Assembly (NCBI RefSeq): GCF_905404315.1
Contig: NC_066286.1
Coordinates: 3,727,501 to 3,791,500 of the forward strand
From: Leptidea sinapis
Lineage: Eukaryota; Arthropoda; Insecta; Lepidoptera; Pieridae
Direction of reading: 5' to 3'
DNA length: 64,000 nt
Shown here: piece after piece, positions 55,900-64,000 of the stretch
Position numbering within the stretch: the first letter of the stretch is position 1
Layout of the letters: the number at the start of each line of letters is the position of its first letter
The notes under the pieces: model-generated
What the model was told of the DNA's origin: nothing
Seen by the model: only the letters and a program-made list of their open reading frames with translations
Databases searched by the model: none
Position numbers and translations under genes: made by a program

Positions 55900-56860
55900 A
55901 TAGGCAATTATCATAGGCAGGCAACATCTGATCTCTAAAATTGACTGGGATGTACTGCCTAGACCTCGTATCAATGATGTTTTAATCCCTTTTAGTAGTA
56001 ATGTCAAAAATCTAGGCTTACATATAGATTCAAATTTTTCTTGGCAGACGCAACTGAATGAATTAAGTAAAAAAGTTTTCTCCGCACATGGATCCCTGCG
56101 CCGGTTACGTAATCTTCTCCCAGTACCTAGTAAAATATGTCTTGCGCAGACTTGCCTGCTCTCCATTCTTGATTATGCAGACATTTGCTATCCCGACCTT
56201 ACCGAGGCTCAGCTGGATAAACTCGAACGCCTACAAAATTTATGTATTCGCTTCATTTTTAACCTACGTAAATACGATCATGTCTCCTCCTACCGAAAAA
56301 AACTCAACTGGCTTCCTATACGTCTACGTCGCAATTCCCACATTCTACACCTTCTTTACTCCATAATTTTTCACCAAAACACTCCTCTTTACCTTAAAGA
56401 CAGATTTGTGCTACTAGGGTCTCAGCATGAGCTTTCGTTGCGCTCTGCTGCGAAACAAATACTAAATGTTCCTTTCCATAAATCTGATAGCTATCACTCT
56501 TCTTTCACCATTAATGCCATCACTCTTTGGAATCAACTGCCGCTTACTATCCGACAAGCACAATCATTAGCATCCTTTAAAAATCAACTAAAAAAACATT
56601 ATCTGTCCTCTATTTGATAGAATCTATCTGTATGTATATTTTAGTATAGTATATATTATGCGTGTCTATATTTTTGACACTTCTTACCGTTTTAATGTAC
56701 TGCCGTTCTCTTTTATTGTATTACAAATGGTTGCCTGGAAGAGATCACTATATAGTGATAAGGCCGCCATTTGCACCATATCATGTAATTATGTATGTTA
56801 GTAATTAAGTTATATTTTGTTAATGTGGTGTCAAAAAAGTGTAATAAATAAATAAAAACA
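55900..56860 (+). mobile_element. LINE C-terminal half (5'-truncated) inside the composite element
   Basis: Open without interruption from 55904 to the stop at 56615-56617 (about 237 codons, no ATG at the start). It encodes the region after the RT catalytic domain: AIIIGRQHLISKIDWDVLP, VKNLGLHIDSNFSWQTQLNE, LLSILDYADICYPDLTEAQL, LERLQNLCIRFIFNLRKYDH, LNWLPIRLRRNSHILHLLYS and LWNQLPLTIRQAQSLASFKN. This is characteristic of the CR1/L2/jockey group. The 3' end has an AATAAATAAATAAAA tail (56843-56857). The absence of stops suggests a recent insertion. The catalytic YADD is not included. Confidence 0.85.
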
Positions 56861-57197
56861 TTGATCTTAGTAAGATATAAAGTTTAAAATTATTATTGTT
56901 GCTAAATATGTGTTACCTTAGTTTCTAAAGATAGAACGTTATCCAATCTCCAACTTATAGTGTTATCCCACAAATATTTTAAATAAAACTTGCACTAAAA
57001 CTGCTTAAGTCCGAACACCTTTTTTCTAACTTAGCGTAGTGTTGTATGGATTAACAAGTGCCACATTTAATAAAAGAAGTGACTATAATCAAACAAGTTT
57101 CACTATTATAACTTCGCGGGACTATCATTTGCGATGTTCAATAATTAACTAACTATCAAGTGTCGTGGATTTGTGCGCAAATACATATAAAGTGTCT
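56860..57197 (+). other. Probable 5' untranslated region of the larger LINE
   Basis: About 340 bases between the tail of the first LINE and the ORF1 ATG, AT-rich, no ORF. The exact 5' end of the larger LINE is not visible. Confidence 0.4.
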
Positions 57198-57794
57198 ATG
57201 ATCTGTGCAGGGTGTAATGATGAAATAAGACGTACTAAACCGTGCGTAAAATGCCCCAAGTGTAAAAACTGCTTCCATCAAACCTGCGTGAACTATAATA
57301 GTAACAAAACCTTGCCACAGTCGAGAATTGCAGACGGATGGTTATGCCCAGATTGCTCTGCTAAAGCCAAGCGCGGTGGTGATAATTCAAGTACACCCAT
57401 TAAGATAGCGCAAGATAGTGGCAGTCCGTCGTTTATTAGTGAAACTAATAATGAAGCCGTCGTATTATCACAATTTATTTCCGATGCTCAATTGACCACA
57501 CTTAAAAATGAAATAGTCCAAGCTATGAAGAAGGAACTACCACAGATGATTTTAGCTCAAATGACAACAGTAATATCGCCTTTGGAAGGGCGGCTGAAAG
57601 AACTTCAAAGCTCTGTTACATTTCTGAGTGAAAAGTATGATGATTTCAGCATCAAAGTGGAAAAGTTAGTGCTTGACAGTCAACGTCATGATGAGCTTAT
57701 TAAGAAAAATATTGCGGAAATCAGTAGACTAAATGAGACAGTAAGATTTTTAGAACAGCAGTTGAGGGAATGTAATATTGAGATCCAAATCTGA
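57198..57794 (+). pseudogene. LINE ORF1, N-terminal part: PHD-type zinc finger and coiled coil
   Basis: ATG at 57198 chosen because the frame upstream has only a GTG (57165). Residues 1-55 carry a Cys/His array (MICAGCNDEI, CVKCPKCKNCFHQTCVNYN, DGWLCPDCSAK) spaced as C-C-C-C-H-C-C-C, a PHD-like finger. After a Ser/Thr/Asn-rich linker, residues about 85-195 are heptad-like (LKNEIVQAMKKELPQMILAQ; FSIKVEKLVLDSQRHDELIK; ISRLNETVRFLEQQLRECNI), i.e. coiled coil for trimer/multimer formation as in other LINE ORF1 proteins. The frame ends at 57794, but the protein continues in another frame. Role: nucleic-acid-binding chaperone of the LINE particle (family knowledge). Confidence 0.8.
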
Positions 57795-58227
57795 GAATTT
57801 GGTAAGCATAATAAAGCAGATTGCAATCACTGTATCATTAAAGCTTGAAGATTACGATGTTACGAAAGTTACCAGAGTTGCCAAAATTAATAAAGACAAC
57901 AAGAAACCGCGAACAATCGTCGCTAAATTGACGAGCCCTAGGCGCCGTGATGAATTTCTCTCTACCGTGTCTCGGTATAATAAATCGAATCCCTCTAATA
58001 AACTCAACACAAACGTCGTGGGCATTGGTGGAGATAGATCGCCTATATATGTTGCTGAACATCTGTCACCTGCGAACAAGTCTCTCCACGCTGCTGCTCG
58101 GCTGAAGGCAAAGGAGAGTAAATATAAGTTTGTGTGGATTCGCGATGGTCACATCTATGTAAGAAAGGACGAAAATTCCCACTATATCTTCATTAAATCT
58201 TCCCAATCTTTAGATAAAATAGTTTAA
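57778..58227 (+). pseudogene. LINE ORF1, C-terminal part: baculovirus-FP-like domain
   Basis: Continues ORF1 after a frameshift near 57785. It reads SENLVSIIKQIAITVSLKLE, VTKVTRVAKINKDNKKPRTI, VAKLTSPRRRDEFLSTVSRY and KSLHAAARLKAKESKYKFVW followed by IRDGHIYVRKDENSHYIFIK. The layout (RV......RPI+VKL.....R......K, then L.PA...L...AR.......+.+.W...G.++.R) is that of the FP-like domain shared between the baculovirus FP protein and certain insect LINE ORF1 proteins. This is a transposon gene, not a virus gene. About 149 codons, ending at a TAA. Confidence 0.75.
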
Positions 58228-58269
58228 GAATATTAGTTTATTTTTTATGTCAAGGTTCTCCGTATAAAT

Positions 58270-59032
58270 AGTTTTATTATTAATCTTTGCGTGGTTTACA
58301 TACCTGCATATATTCCAATTGCTGTATTTAAACAAATGTGCTCAAATAGTTTCATCATCACCTACTATTAAAACTATCATCATGGGTGATTTCAATATAC
58401 CCGATACTATATGGCAAAGTTATCATACGAACATTGCTCTCAAGAACAACGATAGGTTACATTTCCTCAATGATTTTATGAACAAAACTAACTTAATGCA
58501 ATATAATAAAATTACAAATTGCTGTAATAATGTTCTTGAATTAATACTTACAGATCTGAATGTAATTAATGTGTCTCGCACTGTTCCTATAAGCAGACCA
58601 GAAGATAAATTTCATCCACCAATTGATTTTACTATAGATTTATCCAAGCACTTAAGAGAGAACACACTATTTCCTATGTTAAATTTTAGAAAAACTGACT
58701 ACGCGAAATGTATCACAGAAATAGGTGACATTGATTGGTTCAGTGCTGATTCATTACAATGCAATGATTTCGTAGATTTTTTCTATAACAATCTCTGGGA
58801 TATAATTAATAAGAATACGCCTTCTGGATCACGTAAAAGTACTCGACATCCTACATGGTTTTCCAAACCACTAATTAAGACATTAAAAGAGCAAAGTAAA
58901 TATCATCATCGATTTAAAGCCTACAACAACCCTCGCGACTATGATCAGTATGCTCTGCTAAGGACTCGCTCAAAATTATTGATGAACCAATGTTTCCGGT
59001 CTTATATATGTAATATAGAGTGCAGTCTTTAA
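58270..59032 (+). pseudogene. LINE endonuclease (partial) and linker
   Basis: Frame 58319-59032, preceded in another frame by NLCVVYIPAYIPI, a YIPP-like endonuclease motif. TIIMGDFNIPDTIWQ is the GDFN active-site block. LELILTDLNVINVSRTVPIS follows and then the C-terminal region. The N-terminal half of the APE-type endonuclease (before YIP) is missing: only about 45 bases separate it from the ORF1 stop. HPTWFSKPLIKTLKEQSKYH begins the linker to RT. A TAA at 59030-59032 interrupts the otherwise continuous frame. Confidence 0.8.
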
Positions 59033-59038
59033 AATAAT

Positions 59039-60042
59039 GTGAAAGCATTTTGGCGATATACCAAATCTAAGCGTATTACCAATGATCTGCCTAAGTCAAT
59101 TAGATATTTGAATAAAACTGCTAGCTCTGGAAATGATATATCGAATCTTTTTGCTGAATACTTCTCATCTGTTTACAAATCTAATAACTCAACTACAGCG
59201 TATAATCCAGATTTTCCAAGTTCCAGTTACTCAATATCTTCAATTAAATTTTCTGAATATGAAGTATATAAGCACATCAACAAAATCGACATTAACAAAG
59301 GTAGTGGACCAGATATGATACCACCAATATTTATTAAGATGTGTGCGTCGTCTCTGAAAGTACCTTTGACAATTATTATAAACAAATCACTAAGTGAAGG
59401 GGTTTTTCCTGAGCTATGGAAAATTGCTAAAATCACTCCCATACATAAAGCAGGTGACAAAACTGACGCAACAAACTACCGGCCTATGAGTATATTAAAT
59501 TGTTTTGCCAAAATATTTGAGAGTATAGTTTATAATTCACTCTATAATCATTTCAAGCATAGACTCAATCCGGTTCAACATGGCTTTGTCAGTGGTAAGT
59601 CTACTGCATCCAATCTGTTAACATATTCAAATTACTTGTCAATCTTTTAATAGTAAATCCCAAGTGGATTCAGTGTATATTGATTTTTCTAAAGCTTTTG
59701 ATCGGGTCAATCATTTTATTCTCTTAAACAAGCTAGAACACTTAGGTTTTAATGGTAATCTTCATCGTTGGTTACATAGTTATCTCATGAATCGTTCCCA
59801 GATAGTTGCATTGTATGGTTTTGAATCTATTCCTTTTGAAACCCACTTCCGGGCTCAAATTTAGGACCCCTGCTATTTTTGATCTTCATCAATGACCTTC
59901 TTGATAAAATGACATGTAAATGTTTAGCTTATGCTGATGATATTAAATTATACACCCAGATATCAAGAATTGAAGATTGCTATTTACTTCAGGATAACGT
60001 TAATACTTTATATGAATGGTGTAAAACATGTCAGTAAATATA
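59039..60042 (+). pseudogene. LINE reverse transcriptase domain, frameshifted
   Basis: FWRYTKSKR, INKGSGPDMIPPIFIKMCAS, LSEGVFPELWKIAKITPIHK and NYRPMSILNCFAKIFESIVY are followed by NPVQHGFVSGKSTASNLLTY. After a frameshift VYIDFSKAFDRVNHFILLNK (first catalytic Asp, 59682-59708), after another GPLLFLIFINDLL and AYADDIKLYTQI (YADD at 59930-59941). All RT motifs are present with intact catalytic Asp residues; only indels disable it. In the same frame as the upstream endonuclease before the stop at 59030. Confidence 0.85.
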
Positions 60043-60049
60043 AAAAAAT

Positions 60050-60771
60050 GACAATTTATTAGCTTCACAAAAAAAAGGAATACAATAAATTTTAACTATT
60101 CCATAGATGGTACCAATTTAGTCAGGGTTGGTGTTCTACGTGATTTAGGTGTGTGGTTCGATTCATCATTAAGTTTTAAACATCATTATGAAACCATAGT
60201 GAAAAAAGCAAGTAGGATGCTAGGATTTATGATGCGCACATCAAAACCATTCAAGCACATAGATTCGCTAAAGATACTTTACACCTCACTAGTAAGATAG
60301 CAACTTGAGTACTGTTCCTCAGTCTGGGCACCCATTTACAAAGCTGACAAAGATAGTATAGAAACAGTTCAAAAGTGATTCATTAGAAAATTATGTATAA
60401 GAATGGGATTGAGACAAGCCATACCTGAGTATGAGGACCGCTTGGTATATTTTAAATTTCAAACTCTTAAATGCAGGCGAGAAATTGCTGACATGGCTAT
60501 CCTACACAGGATTGTGCATGGGACTTTTAGCAATGATTTATTAACAGATGTTCACTTTATTACTCGCAAGCAAGCCACTCGTATGCCTACAATTTTTGCA
60601 ATACCGCACTGTTACAACAATGTCGCATATAATAATCCACTTCATCGTATGTGCCAATTATATAACGAGTTAAATAGTATTAAAAATTGTGAAATTGACA
60701 TATTTAATCAAAGTTTATATAATTTTAAATTAACAATTAAGAAGCACTGTACCATAGAACTCAAATATTAG
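60050..60771 (+). pseudogene. LINE ORF2 C-terminal domain
   Basis: With two in-frame stops, the segment reads LVRVGVLRDLGVWFDSSLSF, KHHYETIVKKASRMLGFMMR, QLEYCSSVWAPIYKADKDSI and then the open frame MGLRQAIPEYEDRLVYFKFQ, CRREIADMAILHRIVHGTFS to the end NFKLTIKKHCTIELKY. Typical post-RT region of the CR1/jockey group. Confidence 0.8.
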
Positions 60772-60934
60772 TTGTACTTACATATTTTCAATGTGATTGT
60801 AAATAATATAACGCTGTGTACAATAGTTAGATTAACAATTTTATAGTGATAAGATCTTTATTTTTATTTTATATTACACATGTTTTACTTTGTAATCGTT
60901 TTTGTACCTAAATTGAATAAATAAATAAATAGTG

Positions 60935-61471
60935 TCACTCCAATAACGACAATTTTGTCTATTAACATGCCCATTTAGGTGGAAGTGTGCCTTGTTGAGA
61001 AAAAAAATGTTTGTAAAACTGGTGAATCGCTCTACCATTTCGTTCGCAAACTGCAACCTAGTGGCATGGTCCTGAGGCCTTAATTCCTGCACCATATGGA
61101 TTTTATAGGAATGTAGACTTAAATCTTTCTTGAGAATGCGGTTTAATACATCATTATCTTGGCACGTTAAGGACAGCAGACCGCTTTCGAGTTGATAGTC
61201 CAGGTTGGTCACGAACAGACGATTTTACTCGCTCCACGTTTTCGGGGTCCCTCGACGTTCTAGGCCGGCCAGATCGAGGTAAATCCATTGTTGAACCCGT
61301 CTTCTCAAACTTGAGCACCCATTTTTTAATTAACACACCTGATGGAGCTTGATTTTTGTGTCGTATCTTGTAATGATTGCAAAACTTTCGTTGAGCTAAG
61401 GTCGCAGAATCGTTGTTTCGATAGTACTCGCGTACACAAAATGCACGTTGACTACCGCTAAACGACGCCAT
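60935..61471 (-). pseudogene. Transposase N-terminal part of the composite element
   Basis: ATG at 61471, about 90 bases inside the terminal repeat. Residues 1-105: MASFSGSQRAFCVREYYRNN, helix-turn-helix part with NHYKIRHKNQAPSGVLIKKW, then PRSGRPRTSRDPENVERVKS and the end of that frame. After a frameshift near 61160: ILKKDLSLHSYKIHMVQELR, FANEMVERF and FFLNKAHFHLNGHVNRQNCR with YW, ending at the LINE tail. The DUF4817-like N-terminus and GRP..S..+..V motif mark a Tc1/mariner-type transposase. The first catalytic block, normally with an Asp before E/A-H-F, reads LNKAHF, so the Asp appears to be N. Confidence 0.8.
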
Positions 61472-61562
61472 GGTACTAAATTCACATTAGCCGCTCTTGC
61501 AATGCGTAACCCCTCCACTCCCCTCCGCCGCCGCTGCTAGACGCGGCAACCGATTCAAATGT

Positions 61563-61587
61563 AAACGGACTTTTGGTCCACCCTGTA
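61563..61587 (-). repeat. Terminal inverted repeat (5' end of the transposase unit)
   Basis: Exact reverse complement of 55589-55613; followed by TA. Confidence 0.9.
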
Positions 61588-61589
61588 TA

Positions 61590-61855
61590 AGTAAAAACGA
61601 TGATAGCTGCAAAACTATAAACTGCAGTGCAGCTAATAACGACCTTCTTCGGATACAATAAGGAATGATGTTCCATGAACAAAGATCTAAATAAACAGAG
61701 TTAGGTAAATTGATAACAAGAAATTAAAAAATAGTACAGGGCATGTTATTTCAGATGTTTATAATTATTAATATGTTTAGTTTTGGGTGATGTGATAGTG
61801 ATATGTATATAGTGATCGTGTGTGGTTTTCTTAGGTGTGTGAGAGAGTGATGAAT
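61590..61855. other. Spacer, no gene recognised
   Basis: AT-rich between the composite element and the next LINE; no motif. Confidence 0.4.
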
Positions 61856-64000
61856 ATTTTATTTTATTTATTATTTTAACCATTTTCGCTTTACATTTCC
61901 TCATGGTCAGTGGGTCATCTACCCTAAGTTGTTATTTATTTTGTTATTAATTTTAGAGCTTATATGTTTGTAATGGCAACTTACCTCTGTGGTTCTACGT
62001 GAATCAGTATTACAAACCGTATTTGAGCGGTGTGTGGTACAGCATTTACGATCAAAGGTAAGTTCGGTGTGTTGGCGAAGAGTAGTTTGAAGGATAAATA
62101 CTGTCTGACTGAGAGAACCTTGCAAAGGGTATAGAGATCAGGTGTCAGATATTGGGTTGGTTTCCTTACCAGCACATTCAGGACTGCTCTCTGCGCACGT
62201 TCAACCCTTAGCATGGCTGTTTTACCGGCACCACCCGATACCGTTAGGCAATACCCCAGAACAGACTGGGCAAGCGCAAAGTAGACCGTTATTAAACACC
62301 TGAAATAAGCAGCGGCTCTGAGCTTTTTAAATAAATATTTGGGTTTTCTCACACGAGCTACAGCTAAAGCAATATGTTGCTTCCATTTCAGATTGCCATC
62401 AAGAGTGCTATTGCTATCACAGTTTCCGTGTAAGATTGGACAGGTGTGCGCACGAAATTCAATCGGTGTAGAAGGCTGGCTAGATTTTGTAGTAGAAAAA
62501 GTGATAAATTTGGTTTTATTGACGTTTATAGTAAGGAGATTTTTGGTCAGCAACCTCATAACCGTGATCAGGACATACTTCGAGTTGAGGTAAGTATCAG
62601 TCCACTCCCGACCATGAAGAATTAGAGCTGTGTCATCGGCAAAATCCATAATTTTGCAGTTGGGTAGGGATAACTGACACAGCTCATTCATGTATATGAT
62701 GATATGATCCAAGACACAGCCCTGTGGAATACCAAGAGTGAGAGTTACCTGGCTGAGGTAACTTTCAAACTTTGTAATTTGTTTACGACCTGTAAGATAA
62801 CTCATGAAGAGACTGGGCCATTCCACGATTACCAAGATGTTCTAGCTTTGATAGAAGGATGGAAATGGAAACAGTGTCAAAGGCTTTGGATAGGTCTAAA
62901 AAGATGGCAAGTATTTTATATTTATGTTGGCTGATAAAGTGGATTTTCCACTCCAAAATCCATACTGATTATTAAAAAGATTCTGAAATTTATTTAGGTA
63001 TTCGGTGAGTCTATGGATTATTTCGTTTTGGCTAATAATAAAGATAATTAGCGACATTGTCCTTGTGTCCTGACTTAAAGATAGGGTTTATAGATAGGGT
63101 AGGATAGCTGCAGTTTTGAAAACATCATGAAAAATTCCTCTTAAAAAGTCAGATGATGTTTTCCAGCTCAGCTCTATCCACGTTGTGAAGAGCCATTGAT
63201 TGAGGTGGGTATGACGTGGATGTACCCAGTATCTCAAATTAGAATCGATTCTCGGAGAGATATTTGTAAAGGATCGATTGTTTGATATTAGCCACCAAAA
63301 GTCCACCAACATTCGCAAAGTAAGTGTAGATTTAATTTACAGCCTGCGACGGTTGAGCACTACAGCTTAGCAGGTCAGGGGCCGTGTCTCTGCTTTTGCT
63401 TTAGCTTGCTACCTTGGAGTGTTCCTTGCCTGTTTGAATTCCGAACTTTCATATTGACGTTTCACTTTTTTAAGAGATTGTTGCAGAAGGTTAGATAGCG
63501 ACAGAAGATCAGTTTGCATGTCTCATCTTCTGGGTTTTTTATACATTTCCGGTGCAACTTATCCCTGTGACGTATCCACCTCAGCAGGCCAGGAGTAATC
63601 GATGCCTTAATGATGCGCTTTCTATTATGAATTTGAGAAACATGTGAGTGCGATTTAATGGCTGAGGATATAATGGAAATAAGTGATTCTGAAAGATTGA
63701 GGAAAACTGTGTGCAATTAATTTGGTCAACAATATGAGGTTAATCAATTTATGTTTGGTGGGGTGGGGAGTATTGGTTATTACGTTCAAGCTGCAGAAGG
63801 AAAAATGGCAGAATGTTCAGTGATGGAAAAATCAATTATAAGAGAAGTATCTGAGCTTTGTGTACGGAGTATCACATGGTCAGTGCAGTTTCACAGTCTG
63901 GTAGGTAGAGTGTACTCTGGCAACATAGCATGCGAGGCTGTAAGATTGAGGTATTCATCAGCATTTAGGTCGGTCCTCCCAAGAGTAATTTTTAGATTAA
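61856..64000 (-). mobile_element. LINE, minus strand, running off the right edge
   Basis: N to C on the minus strand: endonuclease end (DLNADEYLNLTASHAMLPEY; CTDHVILRTQSSD; ITEHSAIFP) near 63990-63800; linker (ASITPGLLRWIRHRDKLHRK, 63462-63716); RT start (GIFHDVFKTAAILPYL, then PIFKSGHKDNVANY); NNQYGFWSGKSTLSA; FLDLSKAFDTVSISILLSKL (62871-62907 for the catalytic core); then a 284-codon open frame (61981-62835) with GIPQGCVL, FADDTALILHGRE (62620-62643) and a long C-terminus ending HVEPQR. The 3' end is an AAAATAATAAATAAAATAAA tail at about 61858-61877. The C-terminal frame is intact, but upstream parts have frameshifts. Clade uncertain within the jockey/CR1/RTE-X range. Confidence 0.8.
61981..62835 (-). 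pseudogene. LINE reverse-transcriptase C-terminal open frame
   Basis: The longest open frame in the window (284 codons). It begins SLFMSYLTGRKQITKF, the RT palm continues GIPQGCVL with a short deletion before IIIYMNELC (the usual SxLGPxLFLI segment is partly lost), then FADDTALI with both catalytic Asp, and VERAQRAVLNVLVRKPTQYL near the end. The first RT Asp lies upstream in a different frame (62871-62907), so the frame is not a functional gene. Confidence 0.75.

Larger units (their letters stand above)
57100..60930 (+). mobile_element. Larger LINE (ORF1, endonuclease, reverse transcriptase) inside the composite element
   Basis: Order on the plus strand: ORF1 (57198-58227, one frameshift), a partial endonuclease (58270-58600), linker, RT (59039-60042) and C-terminal domain to 60771, then a 3' region ending in AAATTGAATAAATAAATAAA (60909-60928), directly at the joint with the transposase remnant. 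Broken by at least one internal stop in the endonuclease-RT ORF (59030), frameshifts near 58310, 59635, 59850 and 57785, and loss of the endonuclease N-terminus. Clade: CR1/jockey group, unspecified. Confidence 0.85.
55589..61587 (-). mobile_element. Composite Tc1/mariner-type element carrying two LINEs
   Basis: A 6-kb unit bounded by perfect 25-bp inverted repeats and a TA at each flank (55587-55588, 61588-61589). On the minus strand its transposase gene begins at 61471 and ends at 55696, but the middle is replaced by plus-strand LINE sequence (about 55900-60930). Once the LINEs are removed the element would be roughly 1 kb, so part of the transposase was also lost. The termini are intact although the enzyme is dead. 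Confidence 0.85.

Noticed and set aside
55885..56166. 93-codon minus-strand ORF
   Set aside because: Antisense shadow of the plus-strand LINE C-terminus.
1..64000. CRISPR array, operon or prokaryotic features
   Set aside because: No regularly spaced repeats with unique spacers and no dense coding; the window is clearly eukaryotic.

Overview
The window is AT-rich, intron/intergenic-type eukaryotic DNA packed with decayed transposable elements. The families point to an insect, most likely a moth or butterfly (Lepidoptera): several LINE families with C-terminal reverse-transcriptase remnants of the type common in Lepidoptera, a tRNA-derived SINE with an A/B-box head, Tc1/mariner elements including a DD37D (maT-like) type, and MITEs. 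The Lepidoptera call rests on family resemblance from memory, not on a search. No intact host protein-coding gene is visible. The only hints of host transcription are a possible TATA-plus-leader-plus-splice-donor unit on the minus strand (about 24353-24480) and a TATA box followed by a 32-residue ORF with a hydrophobic stretch (7525-7673). Local LINE labels used below (A, B, C, D, G, H, L) are mine. Left third (1-22 kb): fragments of LINE-A, -C and -D, including nested insertions at 2.5-3.3 kb (LINE-D in LINE-A, with a 14-bp target duplication) and 11.3-12.1 kb (LINE-B in LINE-A), a Helitron-like fragment at 5.1-5.4 kb, a 68-bp near-perfect palindrome at 6.15 kb, two MITEs with 3-bp TTA/TAA target duplications (8961-9277 and 18358-18617), SINEs and a 5-unit minisatellite (22.1-22.4 kb). 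Middle (22-45 kb): a nearly full-length DD37D mariner with recognisable inverted ends (24880-26067), a second truncated copy (41288-42145), a classical mariner remnant (42930-43435), RTE ends, more LINE fragments, a foldback MITE (39.3-39.5 kb) and two further strong inverted repeats (33.4 and 41.2 kb). Right third (45-64 kb): a decayed RTE element (45.4-47.0 kb), another mariner scrap (48.2-48.4 kb), a tail-to-tail inverted pair (49.8-51.3 kb), then the most striking object: a 6-kb composite (55589-61587) bounded by perfect 25-bp inverted repeats and TA dinucleotides, in which a Tc1/mariner-type transposase gene (minus strand) is split by two plus-strand LINEs. The larger LINE has an ORF1 with a PHD-type zinc finger, coiled coil and FP-like C-terminal domain, then endonuclease and reverse transcriptase remnants. 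A further LINE on the minus strand (61856 to beyond the right edge) closes the window. The genes do not form a working pathway; the window is a layered record of transposon insertions, all visible copies being broken by stops, frameshifts, truncation or lost catalytic residues.
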